Source: Pandoraea bronchicola (lineage in GTDB: Bacteria > Pseudomonadota > Gammaproteobacteria > Burkholderiales > Burkholderiaceae). Taken from it: a stretch of 44,727 bases of DNA. The notes beneath the pieces were generated by a model. The model had not been told where the DNA came from, made no database searches, and worked only from the letters and a program-made list of their open reading frames with translations. The translations under genes were made by a program, and so were the position numbers. The stretch covers positions 1-44,727 of the forward strand of contig NZ_CABPST010000019.1 in assembly GCF_902459805.1 (NCBI RefSeq), read 5' to 3'. This document shows, in pieces, positions 1 to 8,242 of this stretch (position 1 is its first letter; the number at the start of each line of letters is the position of its first letter).

Positions 1-77
1 ATGTCTTCCGTTTCAAACTGTCAAAATCATGCCGGATTTTCTACTTTTCAGTGGTACTGTTTTCTGGGGTAGGGTCA
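1..77 (-). mobile_element. Left end of an insertion sequence (IS3-family-like), copy 1
   Basis: These 77 bases are the exact reverse complement of 44651-44727; the match stops at base 78. Read inward to the element, the terminus is TGACCCTACCCCAG, which resembles the TGATCCTACCC start of IS3. The sequence ends in GGAAGACAT, which could be the ribosome site and start codon of the first transposase ORF lying outside the window. The element interrupts a P450-like gene here. An exact 77-base shared end is also what a de Bruijn assembly with k=77 leaves at a repeat boundary, so the window may be a contig edge. The family call is by resemblance only. Confidence 0.65.
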
Positions 78-286
78 ATGACGGCTTGTCCCTTCGTCAC
101 GATGGTGCCCGACGCGTTGTTCAGCGCCTGCGGTCCGGCGGCGACCCCCAGGCCAAGCGAGGCGTCGTAGCCAAACGGACGCCGCGCGGCCAGCGACGCG
201 TAGTACGGATATGGGTCGGGGTGCGTGACGGCATCGAGCGGTCCGGATGGGAATTCGAGAGTCGGATTTGAGAAAGCGATGGGCAT
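41..286 (-). pseudogene. Cytochrome P450-like gene, 5' fragment cut by an IS
   Basis: The minus-strand reading frame from the ATG at 286 gives MPIAFSNPTLEF, then a segment THPDPYPYYASLAARRPFGY typical of the N-terminus of bacterial class I cytochromes P450 (proline-rich 'HPDPYPYY' followed by the beta-1 region). Only about 69 host codons remain (286 to 78). The frame then runs into the IS end and stops at 41-43, giving a chimeric 81-residue product without the heme-binding Cys loop or the I-helix. It cannot be a working monooxygenase. No strong ribosome site is visible before the chosen start; an upstream in-frame ATG at 334 is also open. The rest of the gene should lie beyond the IS copy if this was a simple insertion. 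Confidence 0.5.
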
Positions 287-423
287 CACGAAAACTCTGC
301 TGTAGAAAAAATCGCGGTGACGATATGTCGCCATCTTCGCTCAATGCCACCGGTCATGATTCACCGTGACGTGAAATGTCATGGCACGGCGAAGTCCCCC
401 GGCAGTTGCGAGTCGTCCGCGCC

Positions 424-429
424 TATAAT
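424..429 (+). promoter_or_regulatory. Candidate -10 box for the YcaO operon
   Basis: A perfect TATAAT lies in the divergent gap (287-496) between the P450 fragment and the RiPP genes. No good TTGACA partner is found 16-18 bases upstream (the sequence there is GGCAGT), so this is a partial match. It would start transcription near 436 and leave a leader of about 60 bases. The gap also has a 47-codon frame at 344-487 with no ribosome site. Confidence 0.3.
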
Positions 430-496
430 CACACTCGATCAGCCGTCGGCAAATGTGCCGGTATCCAAAATAAACGGACATCTCTGAGACGCCATC

Positions 497-2728
497 GTGT
501 TGCACAAGAATCCCGCCTCCGTTGTCGAAAACGCCCTGAACGACCCGTCACGCATCTGCCCGGTGTTCGCTGCTCCGGCATTGATTTCCGGTCAGCGACT
601 CAGCGTGCAATGGCGCGGCGAGTCGATTACCGTTCGGGCACCTCGTCCTATGCTGAAGAAGCTCTTCGAGTGGTGTCAGGGGCATAGAAGTCTCACCGAA
701 CTCGGAAACCTGTCCGTGCAGACATGGGGCGATGACCGCATGTCCCGCTTCGTCGCTGACCTGCTCGATGCTGGAGTCATGGTGGATGCCGCATTGCAAC
801 TCCCTGCGATAGCTGAAGCCACAGTGGATCCGCTGGCTCGTTTCGGACTGCCTGCACACGCAGGCGTGTGGTCTGCAGTGAGCGCGCTTGCTTCGTGTAC
901 TGCGGAACCTGAGACTCAGGTGCATGTGATGCCGCAAACGTCCTCAAGTCTGGACGGTCTTTGGCGAGATCGGCGGTCCGCCAGAGAATTCGGCGGGCAA
1001 GGAATATCCAAGGCGTCGTTGGCGGGCGTGTTGCGCGCGGCGTATGGCGCAGTCGTCGATAGCGACCATACACGGCGTACGGTGCCGTCAGCCGGGGCAC
1101 TTCACACGCTTCGGCTCGGCGTGGTGCTGCTTGATCCGATTGATGACTTGCCCAGTGGCGCCTACCTTGTGAAGTTCGACAGTTCTCGTAGTTCTGAGAT
1201 GCAATCGGACGTTGCGCTGTCGCGTATTGATTCGTCTCCCACAGATATCTTTCGCGCGTCCAACGCACCTCGCGATTTGACGAACGTGCGCGTTGTCCTG
1301 GTCGCTTGGGCCGATCTCTCACTCACGGCGTTGAAGTATCGCAATCGCGCATACCCATTTCTCATGTTGGAGGCGGGGGCAGCGTTGCAGAACGTGGCGC
1401 TGTATTGTGCTGACGCGAAGCTGGCGTGGAGCCCCTACGGGAACTACTCGCCCTCCCGCATGGCTGCGTTATTCGAGGTGCCAACGCGTGCAACGATACT
1501 TGCGACGGGGTTGTTAGGCAGTCTGAATCTCGCGGCATTGGAGACCAGACATCCAGACGCTTTGCCACTGACATTAACCTGGTCCGAAGAACTTCCGTCC
1601 CTGCCCTTTCATGCGGCGACGGCCAAGATCGATGTCGAGTCCAACACGGAGGGGCTGGCGTGGGGGCGCGCCGCAGATCCGGTACTCGCACTGGACAAAG
1701 CGATTGCGGAAGCCGTCGAGCGCTATGCATATCGCACTCCGAGGTGCTTGCGGTGGGGAACACTTCTGGAGTTGCCCAACGCCGTTCATCCAGAGAGAAT
1801 TATTGCTTTCTCGCCAGCCCAGTATCGACGCAAAGATTTCCCGTTTACCCGCCTTCGCGACAATGAGCGCACGCTGTGGACAGAAGCGGTCAGCGCGCGG
1901 GACGGACATGATGTTTTGGTTCACGCTGACTGTGTTTTTCATGCCAAGGGCCTTGAAGCGTTAAGGGATGGGCCGATTCGATGCTGGGCGACATCCTCAG
2001 GATGCGCTTCGCATCTCGACATTGTGGCGGCGCAGAATGCTGCGTTATGGGAATTGGTGGAACGGGACGCATTTATGCGTCACTGGGCGGCTCAGACACC
2101 TGGCACTCGGATAGACGAAGTGTCGCTGCCCGCCGGATTTCGGTTTCGTATCGACTGGTTGAAGGCCAATGGGTGCACGGTAGCGCTTTTCGTATTGGAC
2201 CGTGGTGTGCTCCCGGCGGTGATGGTGGCAATTAGAAACGATGAGAAGCATTTCACGTGTTTCGGCGCTGGGGCAGGCGCCGATCTCGCAGGCGCGCTGG
2301 AAACTGCATTGGGCGAAGCGGAGATTGGGGCGCATGCACGCCTCGCGGCACTGGCCGCGGTGGTCGTGACGCCTTCCCAGGTACGATTTCCGGCCCATCA
2401 TGTCGATCTTTTTGCGACGCGCCGATATTACAAGAGAGCCGATGCCCTATTGGCCGGTGCCCGATCGCGGACTTTTCAAACGCTGGCGAACGCCCACCGC
2501 GCGGCTTGTGGCGACGTTCTCGCGTCCCTCCTAAGCAAAGGGCTTGACCCGATATTCGTCGATTTGACAGTTCCCGATGCTCCACGAACCACGCGCGGCG
2601 CGCGGCTGCATACGGTACGTGCACTCGTCCCCGGTTTGCTGCCGATGACGTTCGGTGCGGGCAGAATGCCGATGGGAATGTTGAAGACTTGCGCTAAAGC
2701 GGCGCTCTTCCCTCATCCTTTTGCCTGA
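497..2728 (+). CDS. RiPP-modifying fusion: leader-binding domain + SagB-type dehydrogenase + YcaO
   Basis: A 743-residue protein with three parts. Residues ~30-100 resemble a PqqD-like RiPP recognition element (a short beta region, then 'MLKKLFEWC' and 'MSRFVADLLDAGVM' helices). Residues ~150-345 form a SagB/nitroreductase domain, with RDRRSAREF at 157-165, TVPSAGALH at 195-203 and the flavin-type segment LEAGAALQNVAL around 291-302. Residues ~385-743 form a YcaO domain, with AIAEAVERYAY near 402-412 and ALWELVERDAF near 516-526, and the proline-bearing end LFPHPFA. In azoline-forming pathways YcaO uses ATP to cyclise Cys/Ser/Thr, and SagB oxidises azolines to azoles with FMN. No separate E1-like SagC is present, so the fused N-terminus may bind the substrate leader. 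The start is the GTG at 497; the ribosome site is weak. An ATP-grasp gene follows 61 bases downstream. The substrate is unknown. Confidence 0.85.
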   Translation: MLHKNPASVVENALNDPSRICPVFAAPALISGQRLSVQWRGESITVRAPRPMLKKLFEWCQGHRSLTELGNLSVQTWGDDRMSRFVADLLDAGVMVDAALQLPAIAEATVDPLARFGLPAHAGVWSAVSALASCTAEPETQVHVMPQTSSSLDGLWRDRRSAREFGGQGISKASLAGVLRAAYGAVVDSDHTRRTVPSAGALHTLRLGVVLLDPIDDLPSGAYLVKFDSSRSSEMQSDVALSRIDSSPTDIFRASNAPRDLTNVRVVLVAWADLSLTALKYRNRAYPFLMLEAGAALQNVALYCADAKLAWSPYGNYSPSRMAALFEVPTRATILATGLLGSLNLAALETRHPDALPLTLTWSEELPSLPFHAATAKIDVESNTEGLAWGRAADPVLALDKAIAEAVERYAYRTPRCLRWGTLLELPNAVHPERIIAFSPAQYRRKDFPFTRLRDNERTLWTEAVSARDGHDVLVHADCVFHAKGLEALRDGPIRCWATSSGCASHLDIVAAQNAALWELVERDAFMRHWAAQTPGTRIDEVSLPAGFRFRIDWLKANGCTVALFVLDRGVLPAVMVAIRNDEKHFTCFGAGAGADLAGALETALGEAEIGAHARLAALAAVVVTPSQVRFPAHHVDLFATRRYYKRADALLAGARSRTFQTLANAHRAACGDVLASLLSKGLDPIFVDLTVPDAPRTTRGARLHTVRALVPGLLPMTFGAGRMPMGMLKTCAKAALFPHPFA

Positions 2729-2789
2729 CGATTCTTGTTGCGCTAGTTGACACAGCGCTGACCCTTCTTCGCTTCTATTGAGGTTTATC

Positions 2790-3794
2790 GTGATTCATAT
2801 GTTCGACCTGAACGCTCATCTCACGGCCGTGCGCCGATGGGTGAAAGCGGCTGGAGGAACACTCGCGCTCGACGTGAATACCTACCGGGCCACAGTGTCT
2901 ATCGGCTCGAAGTCCACGACGTTGATTCCAAAATTCTCGTTTCGCGCGTCTCATGGGTTGGCTTACACGAACTCGCTGACTGAAGAGACTGCCATGGGCT
3001 TCGTCGGCTGGCTGCCTTACACGGTGAAGCGATGGCCTATTTCATCCGATAAGGTCGTATTCAAGAGGTATTGCGAGGACCAAGGCCTTCGTGTAACGCC
3101 TTCGTGGCGACCTCCTGAAATGCCGCAATCAAAAAATTTCATCGTCAAACGCAGAAACGGATCGTTCGGACAGAACTTGTTCGGGCCGTTTCGTCATGAT
3201 CAAACGGAAGCCGTGCCGACGTTACTCGATACCGATTATTGTGAAGCTTTTGTATTAGGGAAGACGTGCAAGATATGGTTTTGGAATGATCGCCCCGTGG
3301 CCATGGAGGCACTCGAATTTCCTTGTCTGATCGGCGATGGGCATCGTTCGCTCAACGCATTGGCTAAAGAACGTCGGGGAAACTACGATAAGTCGCATTC
3401 GTTGGAGCAAAGCGAGGCGATGCTGGCATGGCAAGGCGTGAGCCAGGAAACCATCGTCCCGGAAGGCACGCGTGTCTATCTGGATTTCCGGTTTGTTACG
3501 CCGTTTGATCCACTCGTTTGGGGAGACCGGGATAGCCTTGCCAAGCAATCGGAGGCTTTGCAGGAACACTTGCGCAATATCGGCCGCGTCTTGTGGTTTG
3601 GCATTCCTGAGGACACAAGGCATAACACCGTGTTTACGCTGGATGCGATTCTGGACGAGGAAGACCGATTGTGGCTGTTGGAAATGAATAGCAATCCGAT
3701 GGTGCACCAAAACACATATGGCGCAATGCTGGACTCCATATTTGAACGTCGCAATACCCCCCTGAGTCCGGGTTCCCGAAGTACTACAACATAA
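2790..3794 (+). CDS. ATP-grasp family enzyme of the YcaO module
   Basis: About 334 residues with an ATP-grasp-like pattern. The nucleotide-lysine region is FIVKRRNGSFGQNLFGPF. It is followed by the strand EAFVLGKTCKIWFW and, near the end, TLDAILDEEDRLWLLEMNSN, the acidic/asparagine metal-binding strand of this fold (E-x-N-x-N). ATP-grasp enzymes activate a carboxylate as acyl phosphate and join it to an amine, alcohol or thiol, so this one could ligate or macrocyclise the peptide handled by the upstream fusion protein. The acceptor is not known. Start choice: GAGG at 2780-2783 is well spaced from the GTG at 2790; TTG 2778 and ATG 2799 are alternatives. The last ~15 residues (Ser/Thr/Pro rich) look like a tail. 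Confidence 0.65.
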   Translation: MIHMFDLNAHLTAVRRWVKAAGGTLALDVNTYRATVSIGSKSTTLIPKFSFRASHGLAYTNSLTEETAMGFVGWLPYTVKRWPISSDKVVFKRYCEDQGLRVTPSWRPPEMPQSKNFIVKRRNGSFGQNLFGPFRHDQTEAVPTLLDTDYCEAFVLGKTCKIWFWNDRPVAMEALEFPCLIGDGHRSLNALAKERRGNYDKSHSLEQSEAMLAWQGVSQETIVPEGTRVYLDFRFVTPFDPLVWGDRDSLAKQSEALQEHLRNIGRVLWFGIPEDTRHNTVFTLDAILDEEDRLWLLEMNSNPMVHQNTYGAMLDSIFERRNTPLSPGSRSTTT

Positions 3795-3866
3795 CGTTTT
3801 TGCTCGTCAATGGGCCTATGAAACGTATTGGAGTACGCAACATTGAGACCACACGATAAGCGGGTC

Positions 3867-3949
3867 TTGTGACATTCATGAAAGTAAATGCAATAATGCG
3901 CGGCCAAATGTGAGAAGTAAATAAATACGAAATACGCGCACATCGATGG
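3867..3949 (+). promoter_or_regulatory. AT-rich promoter region before the flagellar-type operon
   Basis: The 184-base gap 3795-3978 is far more AT-rich than its neighbours and should hold the operon promoter. Two weak candidates are seen. One is TTGTGA at 3867 with CAATAA at 3891 (18-base spacer, sigma-70 type). The other is TAAATACG at 3922 with ATCGATGG at 3942 (12-base spacer), which is one base off the sigma-28 pattern. Neither is strong. No gene is seen in the gap; the ATG frames there are 13 codons or fewer. Confidence 0.25.
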
Positions 3950-3978
3950 TGCGTTGGGGTGTATCCCGGGGGAGTAGC

Positions 3979-4245
3979 ATGTATTCCGATTTTGCGTTAC
4001 GCCTGATGGCGGAGTTGCTGTGGACGGGATTGCAGGTTTGTTTTCCCGTTCTTGCGCTTACGATGGCCGTCGGGCTGACAATCAGTGTGTTTCAGGTCGT
4101 CACGCAAATTCAGGAAATGTCGCTGACCTTCGTGCCGAAGCTCATCACAGCGGGCCTGAGTCTGATTTTCTTCGGCCCGTGGATGTTGCAGAAGATCACG
4201 GCATTTGCCACCAAGCTCTGGGTGGCAATTCCAGGCATGTTCTGA
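3979..4245 (+). CDS. fliQ: Flagellar export gate protein FliQ
   Basis: An 88-residue inner-membrane protein with the usual two hydrophobic hairpin segments and the conserved stretch VVTQIQEMSLTFVPK between them. FliQ joins FliP and FliR in the helical core of the type III export gate, through which rod, hook and other substrates leave. The ATG at 3979 follows the purine-rich GGGGGAGTAGC; an upstream in-frame ATG at 3946 would add 11 residues without a ribosome site. It is the first gene of the cluster, and fliR begins 9 bases after it. Its partner fliP sits at the far end of the same gene set, an unusual separation because fliP, fliQ and fliR normally adjoin. Confidence 0.95.
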   Translation: MYSDFALRLMAELLWTGLQVCFPVLALTMAVGLTISVFQVVTQIQEMSLTFVPKLITAGLSLIFFGPWMLQKITAFATKLWVAIPGMF

Positions 4246-4254
4246 GGAGCACAT

Positions 4255-5034
4255 ATGACATTGCTCCATCAACTCGATCCACAGTGGCTATTAGCAGTGC
4301 TATTGGTCGCGGTGCGTATCTCGGCCCTTCTTCTTGTTACGCCTGTTCTGACGATGAGCGGCGTTCCGCCGATGGTCAGATTCCTGCTCGTCGCGGGGTT
4401 TGCCGTCGCGCTGGTCGGCGGCGCACCGGATTGGCGAAGCACGCTCCCGGGCGATTTCGGGTCGGTCGTCGGCGCCATGGTATCCGAAGCGATGCTCGGC
4501 GCTACGCTGGCGCTGGGAGTGCTCGCATCGTTTGCGTGCTTCTCTGTGGCAGGGCGTCTGCTGGATGTGCAGATCGGCTTCGGCATCGGGCAGGTGTTCG
4601 ATCCGGTCAGTCTGCGTCAGGCGCCGGTGCTCACCGGGCTGTTCAATCAACTTGCCATTTTTCTTTTCTTTCTGGCAGGCGGTCATTACACGCTCTTGCG
4701 CGGGTTGGCTTACAGCTTTCGGATGGTCACGCCCGGTGCTGCCTGGCAAAACCCGGACTCCGTGACCATGGTGATCAAACACGCCGGCAGCATGTGGACG
4801 CTCGGGTTCGCGCTCATCTCGCCGGTCGTGCTTTGCCTGCTGCTCGTGGAGTTCTGTCTCGGCGCGCTCGCTCGCAACATGCCGCAAATGAACATGTTCG
4901 CGTTCGGCATTCCGCTCAAGATCGTGATCGGTGTGGCCGCACTCGCGTTGTGGTTGCCGCTTATGCATGGCCCGATGGATCGCGCCTACGCGCTGACGTT
5001 CTCGTTCTGGGAGGCCGTGTTACCCAATGGCTGA
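4255..5034 (+). CDS. fliR: Flagellar export gate protein FliR
   Basis: A 259-residue multi-pass membrane protein of normal FliR length. Seen: the early segment LLLVTPVLTMSGVPPMVRF, the mid-protein GRLLDVQIGFGIGQVFDPVS typical of the family, and the late LARNMPQMNMFAFGIPLKI motif. FliR closes the FliP5-Q4-R1 export channel in the inner membrane. A clear GAGGAG lies just before the ATG. The stop overlaps the flhB start by 8 bases (ATGGCTGA), which indicates translational coupling. Confidence 0.96.
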   Translation: MTLLHQLDPQWLLAVLLVAVRISALLLVTPVLTMSGVPPMVRFLLVAGFAVALVGGAPDWRSTLPGDFGSVVGAMVSEAMLGATLALGVLASFACFSVAGRLLDVQIGFGIGQVFDPVSLRQAPVLTGLFNQLAIFLFFLAGGHYTLLRGLAYSFRMVTPGAAWQNPDSVTMVIKHAGSMWTLGFALISPVVLCLLLVEFCLGALARNMPQMNMFAFGIPLKIVIGVAALALWLPLMHGPMDRAYALTFSFWEAVLPNG

Positions 5035-6136
5035 TCAGGATCTTGACCGCAACGAACAGGCGACGCCGCACAAGCTCAGGAAGGCGCGTGAGAAGGGCAG
5101 TGTCGGCAAGAGCGCTGACGTGCCCGCCGCCGTCGTCTTCACCGTCGCGGTGGCGTACGCCCATGCCAACGCATGGGAGGTGATTAATCGTTTCCTTGCC
5201 ATCGAACAGCGGCTGTTTGCCGCCATACGTATAGCGAGCGAGCAGGGCAGTATTTTCTCCGTGGCGCTGTGGAAATCGGTGATCGGCGAACTGAGCGGCT
5301 TGGTCTTTCCTCTGCTGTTCTTCGTTTGTATTGCCGGCGTGCTGGCGAATGTGGTTCAGACCGGCCCCGTCTTTGCACCGAAGGCATTGACCATCGACAT
5401 GATGCGACTCAACCCGATGACCGGGTTGAAGAAGCTGTTTTCCATGCGCTCGCTCTTCGATACGGCACGCGCCCTCGTCAAGTTCAGCGCCCTGGCGATC
5501 GTCACCTATCTGGCGCTTGAGCATGTTGCACCGAGTCTGGTGAGCCTTGCCGCTTTGCCGCCGCAGGGCGCGTTGCGTCTATTTCTCGGTGACCTGACGT
5601 CCATCGGTCTGGCGACGGCGGCGGCGCTGGCATGCCTTGCCGTGCTGGATTTTGCGTACTCGCGTCGCGAGTTCGGCAAGCAAATGCGCATGAGCAAACG
5701 TGAAGTCAAGGACGAATCGAAGCAACGTGAAGGCGACGCCTCGATTCGCGCGCGGCTCAAGGCGATGCGCCGCGAAATGCTGGCAAAAATGAATAGCGTC
5801 GCGGACACGCGAGATGCCGACGTCGTCATCACGAACCCGACGCACTTTGCCGTTGCGTTGCGCTATGAACACGGCGTGATGACGTCTCCGCAGATTCTCT
5901 CGAAGGGAACGGGGCAAATGGCATGGATGATTCGCACGATTGCCATGCGCCGCGCCATCCCCATCGTGCAAAACCCGCCGCTGGCTCGCGAACTCTATTT
6001 CCGGGCGCACATCGGGCAACACGTGCCCACGCATACCTACGCCCAGGTGGCCCGCATCATGGTCTGGGTGTTGTCGATGCGTGACGCGCAGCGGCGTGCT
6101 GCTGTCGGCCGCGACATGGCAAGCGGAGGTGTGTGA
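5027..6136 (+). CDS. flhB: Flagellar export switch protein FlhB
   Basis: A 369-residue protein. Its N-terminal half has four membrane segments and starts with the family-typical acidic/basic stretch (ATPHKLRKAREKGSVGKS). The cytoplasmic half carries the self-cleavage site NPTH at residues 270-273, within VVITNPTHFAVALRY. Cleavage between N and P switches export from rod/hook to later substrates, working with FliK. The site is intact, so the switch should operate even though no filament genes lie in the window. The gene overlaps fliR by 8 bases and flhA by 1 base. Confidence 0.96.
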   Translation: MADQDLDRNEQATPHKLRKAREKGSVGKSADVPAAVVFTVAVAYAHANAWEVINRFLAIEQRLFAAIRIASEQGSIFSVALWKSVIGELSGLVFPLLFFVCIAGVLANVVQTGPVFAPKALTIDMMRLNPMTGLKKLFSMRSLFDTARALVKFSALAIVTYLALEHVAPSLVSLAALPPQGALRLFLGDLTSIGLATAAALACLAVLDFAYSRREFGKQMRMSKREVKDESKQREGDASIRARLKAMRREMLAKMNSVADTRDADVVITNPTHFAVALRYEHGVMTSPQILSKGTGQMAWMIRTIAMRRAIPIVQNPPLARELYFRAHIGQHVPTHTYAQVARIMVWVLSMRDAQRRAAVGRDMASGGV

Positions 6137-8205
6137 TGAACGCCTTGCGCAATGTGCTGGGCAAGCACACTGACATCGCGCTCGTTGCCCTGGTGCTGGG
6201 CGTGCTACTGGTGCTCTTCGCACCGATTCCCAGCGCGATGCTCGACTTTCTCATCATGGCGAACGTCAGCTTCGCCTGTCTGATTCTGTTGCTGACGTTC
6301 TACATGGCGCGACCCGTCGAGTTCTCGACGTTCCCTTCGCTGCTGCTGATCGCGACGCTGTTCCGGCTGTCGCTCAATGTGGCTGCGACGCGTCTGATCC
6401 TATCGGACGGGGATGCGGGCAAGGTGATCGGCGCCATCGGCAGCTACGTCGTGGGCGGGAACTACGTGATCGGCATCATCGTGTTTCTGATTCTGATCGT
6501 GGTGCAGTACGTCGTGGTGACCAACGGCGCGCAACGTGTCTCCGAAGTCGCGGCGCGGTTCACGCTCGACAGCATGCCGGGGCAGCAAATGAGCATCGAC
6601 GCCGACCTGAACATGGGGTTCATCGATCAGGCAGAAGCGCAACGCCGACGTAAAAATCTCGAGAAGGAAGCGGCCTTCTACGGCGCGATGGACGGCGCGA
6701 GCAAGTTCGTCAAGGGTGACGCCATTGCCGGCATCATCATCCTGCTTGTCGACAGCATCGGTGGTCTGGTCATAGGTGTGATCCAGCACGGCATGCCGTG
6801 GAGCGAGGCGCTTCAGACTTACACCCTATTGACCATCGGAGATGGCATCGTCACGCAGGTGCCCGCGTTGGTGATCGCAGTGGGCACCGGGATCATCGTG
6901 ACGCGCTCCGCGTCGGATACGAATCTGAGCGTGGAGGTCTTCCGGCAGATCACTTCATTTCCGAAAACGCTGCTGATCGCGGGGACTGCGCTTGCAGGTC
7001 TCGTCGCGCTGCCGGGAGTGCCGTTGTTGCCGGCCATTCCGTTGTTTGCCGTGCTTTTCGGTGCGGCGTGGTTTGCCTATCGCGCGCAGCGCGAAACGCC
7101 GGATTCGGCCGACGCGCAAGAGACCGGTGACGACGGCGCGATGTCGAGCGAGAATGCCGACGACCCCTATCGCCAGCTCGATATCGAGCCGATCGAAGTC
7201 TGGGTGGGGCAGCGCTGGGCGGGCGTGGTCACCGACGGCACATTGATGTCCGATCGCCTAGCGCTCTTCCGTAATCAGTTCGCGCAAGAGTTCGGCGTGG
7301 TGTTGCCCAAAGTTCGCTTCCGCACACAGGAGCGCTTCGGGCCACATCAGTATGAAATTCAGATCGACGGCGTGCCCGCGGCGCGCGGCGAATCCAGGCT
7401 CGATCAGGTGCTGGCGATTCACCCGTCGGGAGACACGAAGCATCTAAAGGGCGAGCCGACGAAGGAGCCGACTTACGGGCTGCCTGCCATCTGGATCGAC
7501 GAATCGCAGCGCGCTTCGGCGGTGGCGGCGAAATTCACGTTGGTCGATGCGCAAACCGTGCTGATGACGCACTTGACCGAAGTGCTGCGACGCGAGGCGG
7601 CGACGCTACTTTCGCGGGCCGAGGTCGAGCGAATGCTGGCCCGCGTGCGACAGAGCCAGCCGACATTGGTCGAGGAGATCGTTCCGACGGTGCTGGCCGT
7701 CAGCGACATCCAGCGGGTGCTGCAGAACCTGCTCAGAGAAAAGGTAAGCGTTCGGAATCTGGCGGCGATTCTTGAGGCGGCGCTGGAGGCCGGTCGAGTC
7801 ACCAAAGACATCGCCTATCTGACAGAGCGGGTGCGCCAGCGCCTCGGGCGAGCGATCTGTCAGGGACTGGCCGGAGACGCGGCAGGACTGCATGTGCTGA
7901 CCATCGACGCGGGGTTGGAAAGCCAGTTCCTGCACAGCGTGCGCGGCGCGGATCCTGCACAGCCGTTCGTCGTGGATCCCGGATTGGCGGAACAGTTCAT
8001 TTCTCGTCTTGCGCACCAAACGGAGCGCATGATGAAGAGCAACCTGTTGCCCGTGCTGCTGTGCTCGCCAGAGCTTCGCCGTCATGTCCGGGCATTGTCG
8101 GAGCGTGCCGTGCCGCACCTGCGCGTGTTGTCGATGGCGGAAATTCCCCAGTCGTTTGAATTGAAGTCGTTCGGCGTGGTGGCGACACAGCCCGCCGCCG
8201 CGTGA
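6136..8205 (+). CDS. flhA: Flagellar export apparatus protein FlhA
   Basis: About 689 residues. Eight or so membrane segments fill the first ~310 residues. They enclose the FHIPEP-type loop with DSMPGQQMSIDADLN and the charged run after it (family consensus GKQMAID; here Lys is Gln). The C-terminal cytoplasmic domain, which forms the nonameric ring that docks chaperone-substrate complexes, runs from about 340 to the end. FlhA uses the proton gradient to drive export. The ATG at 6136 lies behind GCGGAGG and shares a base with the flhB stop; a GTG one codon upstream is the longer option. flgF follows after 37 bases. Confidence 0.96.
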   Translation: MNALRNVLGKHTDIALVALVLGVLLVLFAPIPSAMLDFLIMANVSFACLILLLTFYMARPVEFSTFPSLLLIATLFRLSLNVAATRLILSDGDAGKVIGAIGSYVVGGNYVIGIIVFLILIVVQYVVVTNGAQRVSEVAARFTLDSMPGQQMSIDADLNMGFIDQAEAQRRRKNLEKEAAFYGAMDGASKFVKGDAIAGIIILLVDSIGGLVIGVIQHGMPWSEALQTYTLLTIGDGIVTQVPALVIAVGTGIIVTRSASDTNLSVEVFRQITSFPKTLLIAGTALAGLVALPGVPLLPAIPLFAVLFGAAWFAYRAQRETPDSADAQETGDDGAMSSENADDPYRQLDIEPIEVWVGQRWAGVVTDGTLMSDRLALFRNQFAQEFGVVLPKVRFRTQERFGPHQYEIQIDGVPAARGESRLDQVLAIHPSGDTKHLKGEPTKEPTYGLPAIWIDESQRASAVAAKFTLVDAQTVLMTHLTEVLRREAATLLSRAEVERMLARVRQSQPTLVEEIVPTVLAVSDIQRVLQNLLREKVSVRNLAAILEAALEAGRVTKDIAYLTERVRQRLGRAICQGLAGDAAGLHVLTIDAGLESQFLHSVRGADPAQPFVVDPGLAEQFISRLAHQTERMMKSNLLPVLLCSPELRRHVRALSERAVPHLRVLSMAEIPQSFELKSFGVVATQPAAA

Positions 8206-8242
8206 TGGCATTGCCTTATTGCCCTGAGGAGCCGATTGCACC

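Noticed and set aside
361-412. A sigma-54 promoter (TGGCAC ... TTGC) before the YcaO gene
   Set aside because: The distance between the GG and GC elements is far larger than the fixed spacing sigma-54 needs.
344-487. A 47-codon frame (MPPVMIHRDVKCHG...) just before the YcaO gene as a RiPP precursor
   Set aside because: It has no ribosome site, only two cysteines without a core-like pattern, and the best -10 box lies inside it. It could still be checked for conservation.
2729-2789. A terminator between the YcaO and ATP-grasp genes (GCGCT ... AGCGC)
   Set aside because: The stem is only five bases with no T run, so the two genes are better seen as one operon.
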